64,000 bases of DNA from IMG/VR virus record IMGVR_UViG_3300032073_000008, positions 46,318-110,317 of that record, one strand, 5' to 3'. The translations under genes were made by a program, and so were the position numbers. Shown in pieces: positions 1-7,404 of this stretch; positions within the stretch are counted from its first letter, which is position 1, and every line of letters starts with the position of its first letter. The notes under the pieces are model-generated. The model was not told the DNA's origin and ran no database searches. It was given only the letters and a program-made list of their open reading frames with translations. The stretch comes from a virus.

Positions 1-148
1 TTAGTTTGATAAGAGCTACACGCTCACCCATATAGATTTTGAGATACTTGTTATGGACAACAGATATTTTGGCACTTTCCGCACCAAGCTCAGTTTCATC
101 TAGTTTACAGTCTTTATCCCATTCAATAACAATTTGTTCTATATTCAA
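1..148 (-). CDS. uvsY: UvsY-like recombination mediator (partial, C-terminus cut by window)
   Basis: The N-terminal 49 residues are visible and the rest runs off the window. The reading (NIEQIVIEWDKDCKLDETEL then ESAKISVVHNKYLKIY) resembles the start of marine T4-like UvsY, including the KDxxxDxTxL pattern and the KYL segment. UvsY loads the UvsX recombinase onto gp32-coated single-stranded DNA. The frame has a TGA two codons upstream, so the start must be TTG at 148; GAGGTGA lies just before it. Its place next to the structural cluster after gene 23 is usual in marine T4-like phages. The family call rests on a short fragment. Confidence 0.7.
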   Translation of the reverse strand, partial: MNIEQIVIEWDKDCKLDETELGAESAKISVVHNKYLKIYMGERVALIKL

Positions 149-192
149 TTTTCACCTCATAAAATAGTTACATGCTTCAATATTATATCGTA

Positions 193-714
193 TTACTGAA
201 TTGTAGTCAACTCATATTTCCTATAATTAAAACTGACTTGGGCTGAAAGATAATCAACATCAGAGTTCTCTATACTAAACTCTAATGATGAAAGATTAGT
301 TGGGTACATATCAACAAATTTAACTTCAATATTTGGTGTCATGGCTGCAGTCGTGATAATCATTGAACCATCAGAATATATATTACCAGTGTTGTCTTTA
401 GTTCTTCCAAGAGCCTTTGATTGATCAAAACTGTCTGGATAACCAAGACCAATCAACCAATCGTATATTTCAGAAAAGTTTTTCATATCTTCATCAACGC
501 GGAATGTTAATTGCAACGCACCAAAGTCTAGCTTGTCACCTGGAATTGGAAGTTTCGCGAATGGATTTTGAACTTCAGTTGGTGCACTAAGAGAGATATC
601 AGGTATCGCTGCAGCAGTACAAAAATAATTTACATGTGGCAATCTTTGTACGCTGAATCTAAACCCTATTGGAGAAAGAAAACTTTTATTTGTTGGTTGT
701 GATGGAACAGTCAT
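193..714 (-). CDS. Tail-tube-fold virion protein (gp19/gp54-like paralogue)
   Basis: This 173-residue protein has the layout of T4-like tube proteins: an N-terminal FRFSVQRLPHVNYF strand, a middle PIPGDKLDFGALQLTFRVDE followed by an acidic helix (EIYDWLIGLG), and a C-terminal FVDMYPTNLSSLEF...VSFNYRKYEL close to the end of gp19. It is probably a virion part of the tube, tube initiator or tail terminator. It lies between the capsid and uvsY genes, where marine T4-like phages often have gene 3 or an unnamed structural gene; I cannot tell which it replaces. It has its own late promoter 27 bases upstream. Confidence 0.6.
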   Translation of the reverse strand: MTVPSQPTNKSFLSPIGFRFSVQRLPHVNYFCTAAAIPDISLSAPTEVQNPFAKLPIPGDKLDFGALQLTFRVDEDMKNFSEIYDWLIGLGYPDSFDQSKALGRTKDNTGNIYSDGSMIITTAAMTPNIEVKFVDMYPTNLSSLEFSIENSDVDYLSAQVSFNYRKYELTTIQ

Positions 715-740
715 TTGCTTTTCCTATGATTAATATTATC

Positions 741-748
741 TATTTATA
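741..748 (-). promoter_or_regulatory. T4-type late promoter for the tube-fold gene
   Basis: Minus-strand TATAAATA, the exact T4 late -10 element, lies 27 bases upstream of the ATG at 714. Confidence 0.75.
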
Positions 749-753
749 ATCAA

Positions 754-783
754 TAAAAAAAGGGGAATATTAAACTCCCCTTT
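754..783 (-). terminator. Rho-independent terminator
   Basis: On the minus strand a GGGGAG/CTCCCC-type stem (GGGGAGTTTAATATTCCCC) is followed by seven T. It ends the transcript of the small gene at 801-899 just before the next late promoter. Confidence 0.8.
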
Positions 784-800
784 CTTCCACGCACTAACAA

Positions 801-899
801 TTAACTGACCTTAACACCTCTGTAAACACGCTCAGATCTAGTTTTATTTTTGGCAGATTTTTTAGGTGCAACTCGCACACCACGATATATAATAGTCAT
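801..899 (-). CDS. 32-residue YRGV-repeat protein (DUF4278-like)
   Basis: The tiny gene encodes MTIIYRGVRVAPKK, a basic linker, then VYRGVKVS. The two YRGV motifs recall DUF4278, a short family common in cyanobacteria and their phages; its function is unknown. AGGAGATAGCT sits directly before the ATG, a strong ribosome binding site. It is flanked by its own late promoter (1034-1041), a structured leader, and a terminator (754-783), so it forms a complete single-gene unit. Lys and Arg make up about a third of it. Confidence 0.7.
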   Translation of the reverse strand: MTIIYRGVRVAPKKSAKNKTRSERVYRGVKVS

Positions 900-1033
900 A
901 GCTATCTCCTATAGTTAAATAAAAGATGCGTTCCTTCGACACAATTGTCTACTTCCGTTCACTTATAGTGAATGAACGATGTAGTCTTTTGACCGATGAC
1001 TTATCGGAGCATATCAGAATAGATATACACCAT
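900..1033 (-). other. Structured 5' leader of the YRGV gene
   Basis: About 130 non-coding bases separate the late promoter from the 32-residue gene. On the minus strand the leader has two clear hairpins: CCGATAAGTCATCGG, and TTCACT-ATA-AGTGAA extended by GTTCA/TGAAC. Such a long structured leader is unusual for a 99-base gene and may act in RNA stability or translation control. Confidence 0.4.
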
Positions 1034-1041
1034 TATTTATA
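1034..1041 (-). promoter_or_regulatory. T4-type late promoter
   Basis: Exact minus-strand TATAAATA, between the capsid terminator and the structured leader of the YRGV gene. Confidence 0.7.
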
Positions 1042-1046
1042 AGAAT

Positions 1047-1076
1047 AAAAAAAGAGGCTCCGAAGAGCCTCTTATA
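1047..1076 (-). terminator. Strong terminator after the major capsid gene
   Basis: Minus-strand AAGAGGCTC-TTCG-GAGCCTCTT hairpin with a stable UUCG tetraloop and a run of seven T. It lies 31 bases after the capsid stop codon. Confidence 0.9.
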
Positions 1077-1106
1077 AAGTTGTCTGTTAAGACAGATCTT
1101 TTTATC

Positions 1107-2474
1107 TTATACCAAGTTAGCAACTTTAACGCGACGGTAGTAAGAGTTTTTACTAGCAAAGTTAACAGCACTTGCAGCAAATGGGTTCGCAACCATGCCG
1201 TAGCGAGTTTTGAAACCGATTTTTGGTTGGAAGGTATTCTCACCAACCGCACGAACCATTTGTAGAGGCACATATGGGCAGTAGAATAAACCAGCATCAA
1301 AGGCACTATCACCTTTGTAACCAATAGTGAAGTAGTTGTTAGTTGTATCAGAGAAGTATGGATCAATGTATACTTTGATACGACCATTTAATACACCAGC
1401 GAAAGTGTTACCAGTGTCATCTACTTGCAAGTTGTTGCTAAGTGCAGGAGCATAGTCAAGAACACCAGCCATTTGAAGAGCAGAAGCTACATCAGATGAA
1501 GTGATCAAAACATTACCTTTACCGCGACGAGTTGCTTTACCGATTGCGTTAGCTTCACGCTCGATTTGGAACATTAAGCCTTTGAACTTCTCAACAGACC
1601 AGCGACCGTTTGAGTCAGTGTCTAGATCGAAAACACCATTATTAGTTACAAGACCTTGTGCACCGATAGTAGCAGTGTAGTTGATAGTACGAACAACTTC
1701 ACGGTTAATTTCAGCAAGGATCTCAGTAGATAAGATGTTGCTTAACTCTTGCTCAGCATCTAAACCATGGACAGCTTTAAGATCTTGAGCTAATTCCATA
1801 GTGTATTCTGCTTTTAACGCACGAGATACAGCTGTTACACTGATTTTCTCGATAGAGAACGCCATTTCAGCAAAAGAGTTACCAGCTGCATCGCCAAGAG
1901 CTTCAGCAGTAGCAGTTGACATACCAGTGTGAACAGTATAGCCAGAACCAGAAGCAGCTTCAGTTGCATCTTGACCAGCTTGAGTAGTACCAGCAGCACC
2001 ATCGATTACACCACCGAAGTTTGCTGTGTTAGCAGTCTCACTACCGATTGCAGAGAATGAAGTGTCAGCTTCGTTAAATAAGGCTTCAGTACCAGCTTGA
2101 GTATTGAGGCGTGATTTCATCGCAAAGATAAGACCAGTTGGACCAGTCATTGGCTGTACGCCACAAATATCATAAGCGATAAGGTTAGGCATTGAGCGAC
2201 GCACTAAGCTGATTAGGACAGGATCGAAAGTATCGACACTACCGTCACCAGCAGTAGAGCTAGATGCACCCATTGCGTTTACTGGTGCTGCTTCGCCTAA
2301 AAGCGAAGGAGCGTGAGCACCGCCAGACTGAGCAGATTGCTCAGCTGCAGCTCGTTCTTGGTTTTCTAAAAGAGTTGCAACAGTTGAACGCTTGTGAGCG
2401 TCAGTGATCGAAGGAAGATCAGCGTGCTCAAGAACAGGTTGCCACTTCTTTTGTAGACTATCAGATTGAATCAT
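1107..2474 (-). CDS. gp23: Major capsid protein
   Basis: This 455-residue protein is the T4-like gp23. Recognisable segments include SLVRRSMPNLIAYDICGVQPM near residue 90 and the C-terminal FKTRYGMVANPFA. The N-terminal propeptide is the part removed by the prohead protease: LLGE61-A62 fits the gp21 (I/L)-x-E cleavage rule and lies close to the T4 cleavage position (E65). It is about 65 residues shorter than T4 gp23. It has its own late promoter (2519-2526), AGGAGAACC-type ribosome binding site, and strong terminator. No separate gene 24 vertex protein is visible downstream. Confidence 0.97.
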   Translation of the reverse strand: MIQSDSLQKKWQPVLEHADLPSITDAHKRSTVATLLENQERAAAEQSAQSGGAHAPSLLGEAAPVNAMGASSSTAGDGSVDTFDPVLISLVRRSMPNLIAYDICGVQPMTGPTGLIFAMKSRLNTQAGTEALFNEADTSFSAIGSETANTANFGGVIDGAAGTTQAGQDATEAASGSGYTVHTGMSTATAEALGDAAGNSFAEMAFSIEKISVTAVSRALKAEYTMELAQDLKAVHGLDAEQELSNILSTEILAEINREVVRTINYTATIGAQGLVTNNGVFDLDTDSNGRWSVEKFKGLMFQIEREANAIGKATRRGKGNVLITSSDVASALQMAGVLDYAPALSNNLQVDDTGNTFAGVLNGRIKVYIDPYFSDTTNNYFTIGYKGDSAFDAGLFYCPYVPLQMVRAVGENTFQPKIGFKTRYGMVANPFAASAVNFASKNSYYRRVKVANLV

Positions 2475-2518
2475 TATAGGTTCTCCTTAAAATAAGACCT
2501 TTTATTAAATTACTTGAT

Positions 2519-2526
2519 TATTTATA
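2519..2526 (-). promoter_or_regulatory. T4-type late promoter for the capsid gene
   Basis: Exact minus-strand TATAAATA, 45 bases upstream of the gp23 start. Confidence 0.8.
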
Positions 2527-2531
2527 AAAAA

Positions 2532-3608
2532 TTACTTTTTAATGCTTTTTGAAATGGCATTCAAGTACGCACTCATGCTAGGATCAGCATGATTTGTCTC
2601 TTCAGTTAATTCATCTAACTCAAGAGGCTCTTCATCGACAACCACTTGCTCAGCGACAACTTCTTCTTTAGGGAAGTAGCTCTCTTTGAGTGTCTCTAAC
2701 TTTTCAGCATATGAATCTTCATCTTCAAACTCTACGCCTTCAGACAAAGAAGCCAGCTTAACGGCTTGAGACTCTGTGATATCTTCGCAAGCAGAAGCTA
2801 AGATCGCAGATTTCTTTGACTCAACTAATTCTTTGCGAAGAACGATGTTTCTTTCCATTTCTTCATTGATTGAAGATTCGAGCTCAGTAACCTTAGATGC
2901 TAATTCATCAACAAGGTCAACTTTCTCTTCTGGAATATCGATGTAGTTTTCAGTGAACAGACTGCGTAAACCAGTCATGAAGTTCTCAACGATTTCTGCT
3001 CGAACTCCTTGCTCAACTGCTAACTCATTTTCTTGCATCCACTCTTCAGCGACATACTCTAAGTAGTCATCTAAGCGTGATGAAAGAGATTCATTAATGG
3101 TAGATTTTTCTGCTTCAAGTTCTGCTTCAAAATCAACAGTAACAGATTCTAAAACTTCGTTGACTTTTGAAACTACTGCAGCTTCAAAGATAGTTGTAGC
3201 TTTTGATACAAAATCTTCTGAAAGATCTTGACCACCAAACATTGCTTCAACATCTTCAGCGATAGATACATCTTCAGCACTAATCTGACGGATTTCTTTG
3301 ATAGATTGTGTATCAGCTTCTTCTGAAACTTCTTCAGCTTCAAAACCTTCAACCTTCAAAGATGCCATAACCTTACCATAGTTTGCTGCGATGTCGTCTT
3401 TCTTCATGCCTTTAACAGCATCCATCATAGCATTGATCATACCAACTTTTGTTTTGGGAGCAGGCACTTGTTTAGGAGCACCCTTCTTAATTTCTGCAGC
3501 ATTGTCGTCAGCGATTTTTTCGCCATCAACTTCTGGTGCAGCATTCGCTTCTTCGAGAGCGTCATCAGTTTGCTCAACTTCTACACCCTCTAGTTCTAAA
3601 TCAGACAT
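2532..3608 (-). CDS. gp22: Prohead core scaffolding protein
   Basis: This 358-residue, very acidic, helix-rich protein lies between the protease and the capsid gene, exactly as gene 22 in T4. It is rich in Glu, Asp and Ala with long charged stretches (AEDVEAMFGGQDLSEDF, DLVDELASKVTELESSINEE) typical of a coiled-coil scaffold that fills the prohead and is then digested by gp21. The C-terminal SMSAYLNAISKSIKK matches the usual basic capsid-contacting end of gp22. AGGAGAAATCC precedes the ATG. Confidence 0.9.
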   Translation of the reverse strand: MSDLELEGVEVEQTDDALEEANAAPEVDGEKIADDNAAEIKKGAPKQVPAPKTKVGMINAMMDAVKGMKKDDIAANYGKVMASLKVEGFEAEEVSEEADTQSIKEIRQISAEDVSIAEDVEAMFGGQDLSEDFVSKATTIFEAAVVSKVNEVLESVTVDFEAELEAEKSTINESLSSRLDDYLEYVAEEWMQENELAVEQGVRAEIVENFMTGLRSLFTENYIDIPEEKVDLVDELASKVTELESSINEEMERNIVLRKELVESKKSAILASACEDITESQAVKLASLSEGVEFEDEDSYAEKLETLKESYFPKEEVVAEQVVVDEEPLELDELTEETNHADPSMSAYLNAISKSIKK

Positions 3609-3640
3609 GGATTTCTCCTTTAAATTAATTGAATACAGTC

Positions 3641-3648
3641 TATTTATA
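3641..3648 (-). promoter_or_regulatory. T4-type late promoter for the scaffold gene
   Basis: Exact minus-strand TATAAATA 33 bases before the gp22 start, just upstream of the end of the gp21 gene. Confidence 0.75.
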
Positions 3649-3653
3649 AAAAT

Positions 3654-4310
3654 TTATAATTTGGAAATAAAGTCCTTAAAAACAGCCAACTTTGTCTCTT
3701 CGAGCTCTTGAGAACTGGCTTTTTGAACTTCATTCTTATAATCAGCAATATTGGCTTCGCGGATAACACCGTTTTCCCAAACCCACTCTTTGCCTTCCAT
3801 GATACCTTGCACGAAAGCATCTGGTGCTGATGGGTCTGCAACAATATCAGCTGCAGTTGCGAGATAGAAGTCATTTTGAACTTCACCAACACCAGCTTTT
3901 GTTTGTTTGACTGAACCCATACCACGAGATGAAACACCTAGTTGAGCACCCTCGTCCATCAAAGATTTGACGATAGCACCATAAGGAGTTTCTGTCATGA
4001 TTTTAGCTTTACCAAGAAAGTTAGAACCATCACGCTTCAACTCAGTGATCATATGCGAAACACGCTCAAGATTTATAGTTGGACCTTGTGGATGTCCAAG
4101 CTCACCATAAGCACGATTCTTTTCAACATACTCTTCAGAGTATCGTTTGATTTCTTTATCTAAAACCTCAGCAGGATATAATCGACCGTTGCGGTTTTGT
4201 ATATCACCTTGCAAGAAAACACCTTCAATAAAATATGACTTCTTACCATCTTTATCTTTGGCTTCTGTAAGGTAATTAATATCTTCGTTTACTTCGCATA
4301 TTAGCTTCAT
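3654..4310 (-). CDS. gp21: Prohead maturation protease
   Basis: The 218-residue protein matches the T4-type prohead serine protease. Visible hallmarks are NRNGRLYP, the YGELGHPQ segment holding the probable catalytic His, RVSHMI, and GVSSRGMGS holding the nucleophile Ser. It cleaves scaffold, core and capsid proteins after (I/L)-x-E motifs during head maturation. It starts one base after the stop of the 85-residue gene upstream, so translation is probably coupled. Length is as in the family. Confidence 0.95.
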   Translation of the reverse strand: MKLICEVNEDINYLTEAKDKDGKKSYFIEGVFLQGDIQNRNGRLYPAEVLDKEIKRYSEEYVEKNRAYGELGHPQGPTINLERVSHMITELKRDGSNFLGKAKIMTETPYGAIVKSLMDEGAQLGVSSRGMGSVKQTKAGVGEVQNDFYLATAADIVADPSAPDAFVQGIMEGKEWVWENGVIREANIADYKNEVQKASSQELEETKLAVFKDFISKL

Positions 4311-4311
4311 A

Positions 4312-4569
4312 TTAGTAACCTGAGTTTGCTATAGCTGTGCCATAAAAGGTTGTAGCACCACGCAATCCTTGACTATCTGCTAAGTGGACTACAATACCAG
4401 AACCTGCAGCAACATATATTGTTCCTAAATCACCGCCATCTGCAGCATTACGAACAGTTGCAACCGCAGCAGAAGTATGAGTGTTAAACAGATAAACTGC
4501 GTGTTGACCTGTTGTTTTAAATTTTGTTGTTCCTGTGGCTAGTGCCGTTGCTGTTCCTAATACCTTCAT
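4312..4569 (-). CDS. Small conserved head-region protein, unknown function
   Basis: The 85-residue protein begins MKVLGTATALATGTTKF and is rich in Ala, Gly and Thr, suggesting beta structure. I do not recognise a named family, though similar small proteins sit between genes 68 and 21 in marine T4-like phages. Its start overlaps the stop of the gp68-like gene by one base (TAATG), so it is translated as part of the head operon. A head decoration or core component is possible, but nothing in the sequence proves it. Confidence 0.6.
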   Translation of the reverse strand: MKVLGTATALATGTTKFKTTGQHAVYLFNTHTSAAVATVRNAADGGDLGTIYVAAGSGIVVHLADSQGLRGATTFYGTAIANSGY

Positions 4570-5033
4570 TATTTACCCCCGAATGCGATGTCAACCAACT
4601 GAAACATTCCTTCAGGCGATTTTTCTAACATCTTTTCAGCCTTTTTTGCATTAGCAGGCTTTAGTTTATTTAGCATGTTAACAAGAGCAGAAGCAGTAGT
4701 CATGTCTATTGTCTCAGACTTACCATCACCGAACTTAACCTTCTTTGCTGCTTTTTTCTTAACAATATCGTTTAACTGATCTACAACTTTTCCCTCAGAT
4801 AAGTCACTTTCCTCATCTTGTTCAGTTTCAGTTTCTTCAGTGATCTCAGCACGATCACCATCGAATTGATGATCTCCAGCAACTGGATGTTTTGTTACAG
4901 TCATCTTGTGCTTGGCTTTAAAATCTTTTTCGCCTTTTGGTTTTGGTTCTAATTGATCCTTTTCAGTATTATCATTAGGACGACCGCCTGATGCAGCTTC
5001 AGATACAAATGTCTTAAATCTTTTGATAGGCAT
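4569..5033 (-). CDS. gp68: Prohead core protein (gp68-like by position)
   Basis: The 154-residue protein lies between the gp67-like and gp21 genes, the T4 place of gene 68. It is strongly charged: a basic N-terminus (MPIKRFKTF), an acidic centre around residues 65-80 (ITEETETEQDEESDLSE), and a Lys-rich helical C-terminus. This fits an internal core protein lost or cut at maturation. Sequence likeness to T4 gp68 is not clear by eye, so the name is positional. Confidence 0.6.
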   Translation of the reverse strand: MPIKRFKTFVSEAASGGRPNDNTEKDQLEPKPKGEKDFKAKHKMTVTKHPVAGDHQFDGDRAEITEETETEQDEESDLSEGKVVDQLNDIVKKKAAKKVKFGDGKSETIDMTTASALVNMLNKLKPANAKKAEKMLEKSPEGMFQLVDIAFGGK

Positions 5034-5035
5034 TA

Positions 5036-5227
5036 CTAATCCTCTGGTTCTTGATTATCTTGTTGTGACATAAAGTTTGTTGAAACCTCATGTTTTTTAA
5101 TTTCTACAGCATCTTTAATTTTGTCCATCAACAAGTCGTTGACGACATCTTTAAACCCTGATACATCGCCTTCTGCAGCTTTATTTATTGCGTCTAAAGA
5201 TGTTACAGTTTCTTGTTCTTCGCTCAT
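5036..5227 (-). CDS. gp67: Prohead core protein (gp67-like)
   Basis: This 63-residue acidic protein (MSEEQETVTSLDAINKAAEG...) follows the portal gene as T4 gene 67 does. It has a helix with ADLVDLL-type spacing (KDVVNDLLMDKIKDAVEIKK) and an acidic tail QDNQEPED. I take the ATG at 5227, which has GGAG seven bases upstream, not the longer in-frame possibility at 5239. It is expected in the prohead core with gp22 and gp68. Confidence 0.7.
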   Translation of the reverse strand: MSEEQETVTSLDAINKAAEGDVSGFKDVVNDLLMDKIKDAVEIKKHEVSTNFMSQQDNQEPED

Positions 5228-5239
5228 AATAATCTCCAA

Positions 5240-5255
5240 TATTTATATATTTATA
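5240..5255 (-). promoter_or_regulatory. Tandem T4-type late promoters before gene 67
   Basis: Two abutting TATAAATA elements on the minus strand, at 5248-5255 and 5240-5247. The second is so close to the start that its transcript would lose the ribosome binding site, so the first is the likely functional one. Confidence 0.6.
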
Positions 5256-5272
5256 AGATAAATCTCTTACAA

Positions 5273-6754
5273 TTAAAATTCGTTATCGTCACCATCACCT
5301 TCATCAGCGATATCTTTATCCATCTGTTCAATATCTTCTTCTGTCTGCATAAGAACATTTTTACGGATCCATGCTGTGGAGAAATATTTACCAGTATATT
5401 GGTCAACATCTTGAAGTAGTGATAATCTTTCTCTCATAACTTCAGATGTTTTCAATTCAGAAAAATGGTTGTCTTCAGCGAAATTAAACCGCAATTCTTT
5501 CTTTATTTCAGACCACTCTTCTTTTGTTATAACGCCTTTCAAAAGTAGTTGCTTTTCAAGAAGAATCATAAACAATTCTGAAAAACGACTTCTTAATCTT
5601 TTAACAAACTTAGAAAACTTTAACTCGTCACGAGTTATCTCGGATGCTCTTCCAAGATTAAATTGTCCATCTGACTGTAATCTTGATGAAGGAACATTAA
5701 GAGATTCATAAAGTTTTCTGCGAAAATATTCTACATCATCCATCTCTCCAAGATTTTGCCCACCTGGAAGTGTGGTGATTTCTGTTCCGCTACTACCTTC
5801 TCTTCTTGGTAGCCAATAATCTTCAAGCATAGTAAGAAATTTACGATCATCTCTAACTTCACCAGTGTTAGCATCATAGACTAATTTATTCTTATGCTTA
5901 ACCATCATATCTCGTAGATATTGTTCAGCTTTTGCTTTGGGCAAATTACCTACATCGATATAAAATATTCTTCTTTCTGGTGCACGAGCTAGACGATAAA
6001 TAATTGTCGCATCTTCTAACATACGCAACTGATTCAAGGGCTTAACAGCTTTGTGTAAATGCCCAAGAACCATTGAATTCTTTTGATCCATAACACCGCT
6101 ATGGATATATGCGATAGCATCAGGAGCAATCTTAACACCCGAATTACCAGCACTTACTCCTTTGCCAGAGTAAATAAAATATTCATTATATTGTTTACCA
6201 ATAACACCTTGTCTGTCAGCACCGCCATTTTTTGGTTTCTTTTCAGTCCTGACTTTTTTGATCTTTCTTGGATCAATATATCTGAGTTCTTGTATTCCTT
6301 TTCTGGGATTAGCAGTATCAATCATCAGATGATAATACAACCTTCCATCAACATACCAATTACGGAATATGTCATATCCGCTGTTCTCAAAATGCATTAA
6401 ATTAAGAATTCCGTCAAACTCTTCACGGATCCTTTCTTTGATTGCATCTGGTTGCTCGACTTCGTCAACAACAACCTCAACAGCAGCACTACTATCTTCA
6501 AACACAACAGCTTCATTAATAATATCATCTACAGCCTTGTCACATTCACCTTGATATGACATTTCTCTGTATTTTGTTATCAATGTAACTTCAGTTTTAG
6601 CAGATCCTTCAAGATCAACTGTAGTGCCGAAAGCACCACCTGCATTCACATCTATCGTACCATCTATGTTAGGTGGTGGTGCGAATGACTGTACTGTTGG
6701 TGGTGCTTCTTGTTCTTTGCGTCCGATCTGAAAACCGAAAAGTTCTATTGCCAT
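5273..6754 (-). CDS. gp20: Portal vertex protein
   Basis: This 493-residue protein matches the T4-like portal (T4 524 residues). It carries ITKYREMSYQGECDKAVDDI near the N-terminus, YHLMIDTANPRKGIQELRYI, RMLEDATIIYRLARAPERRI and DVEYFRRKLYESLNVPSSRL, all highly conserved in gp20 and the usual target of environmental g20 primers. It forms the dodecameric gate for DNA entry and contacts terminase and neck. I chose ATG at 6754 (MAIELFGFQIG) with GAGGA upstream in preference to the in-frame TTG at 6763. Confidence 0.96.
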   Translation of the reverse strand: MAIELFGFQIGRKEQEAPPTVQSFAPPPNIDGTIDVNAGGAFGTTVDLEGSAKTEVTLITKYREMSYQGECDKAVDDIINEAVVFEDSSAAVEVVVDEVEQPDAIKERIREEFDGILNLMHFENSGYDIFRNWYVDGRLYYHLMIDTANPRKGIQELRYIDPRKIKKVRTEKKPKNGGADRQGVIGKQYNEYFIYSGKGVSAGNSGVKIAPDAIAYIHSGVMDQKNSMVLGHLHKAVKPLNQLRMLEDATIIYRLARAPERRIFYIDVGNLPKAKAEQYLRDMMVKHKNKLVYDANTGEVRDDRKFLTMLEDYWLPRREGSSGTEITTLPGGQNLGEMDDVEYFRRKLYESLNVPSSRLQSDGQFNLGRASEITRDELKFSKFVKRLRSRFSELFMILLEKQLLLKGVITKEEWSEIKKELRFNFAEDNHFSELKTSEVMRERLSLLQDVDQYTGKYFSTAWIRKNVLMQTEEDIEQMDKDIADEGDGDDNEF

Positions 6755-6790
6755 TATGGTCAATCCTCATCATTAATAGGGGCATCATAC

Positions 6791-6798
6791 TATTTATG
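6791..6798 (-). promoter_or_regulatory. Possible late promoter before the portal gene
   Basis: Minus-strand CATAAATA, one mismatch from TATAAATA, 37 bases upstream of the gp20 start, a spacing like the exact sites. Confidence 0.45.
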
Positions 6799-6823
6799 CC
6801 TGCCCCTAGATCACTTTTTTGGA

Positions 6824-7369
6824 CTAAATTCCGCCAGCGTTTCCAGTAACACCGCCAGATACTTCCCAATAATCATATTGGAATGTCACAGTGTACTCTT
6901 GGATTGCATCACTATCCCATGCTAAGTCGATGGTGCCAACTTCAGATGGATACAAGCCAACAAAGTTATAAACACGGAGTATAGCACCGTCTTTACCAAA
7001 CTGTGTTACTTGTGCATTAGCTTTATATAGGCTTGGAGCAGAGCCAGACTGATTAACATTACCTTGAGCAGTGTTAATTGAGTTTGACCATGCTTCCATA
7101 GCATTTCGGACTGCGAAGTCTTCGTCATTAATAATAGTTGGTGCCCATTCAGCATAAGTACGATTACCAGCCAACTTAATTTGACGACCGAAGTATGGAA
7201 CTTCAACCGTACCAAGCGTAGAGGCAGGTATTTGTGCAGCCTTTGTCATAAAAGGCACTTGTGCATCAGCAACACCGTTAATTGGATTTGTAATCTGGAC
7301 TTGGAAGAGTGATGCTCTTGCACCACCCCCAGTTAAAGCTCCAGCAAAATCATTTACATTAAACGCCAT
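6824..7369 (-). CDS. gp19: Tail tube protein
   Basis: The 181-residue protein is the T4-like tail tube monomer. The start MAFNVNDFAGALTGGGARAS, the centre EVPYFGRQIKLAGNRTYAEW followed by an INDED segment, and the end WDSDAIQEYTVTFQYDYWE are diagnostic. Hexamer rings of it form the inner tube inside the gp18 sheath. It lies between sheath and portal genes as in T4. The C-terminal VSGGVTGNAGGI is a flexible tail. Confidence 0.96.
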   Translation of the reverse strand: MAFNVNDFAGALTGGGARASLFQVQITNPINGVADAQVPFMTKAAQIPASTLGTVEVPYFGRQIKLAGNRTYAEWAPTIINDEDFAVRNAMEAWSNSINTAQGNVNQSGSAPSLYKANAQVTQFGKDGAILRVYNFVGLYPSEVGTIDLAWDSDAIQEYTVTFQYDYWEVSGGVTGNAGGI

Positions 7370-7396
7370 TTTTTTTATCTCCCGATTCTTATTTTA

Positions 7397-7404
7397 TATT
7401 TATG
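7397..7404 (-). promoter_or_regulatory. Possible late promoter before the tube gene
   Basis: Minus-strand CATAAATA (one mismatch) 28 bases upstream of the gp19 start. It overlaps the stop region of the sheath gene. Confidence 0.4.

Noticed and set aside
5036-5239. Longer gene 67 start at 5239
   Set aside because: The ATG at 5227 has a well-placed GGAG; the longer form has none and would overlap the late promoter.
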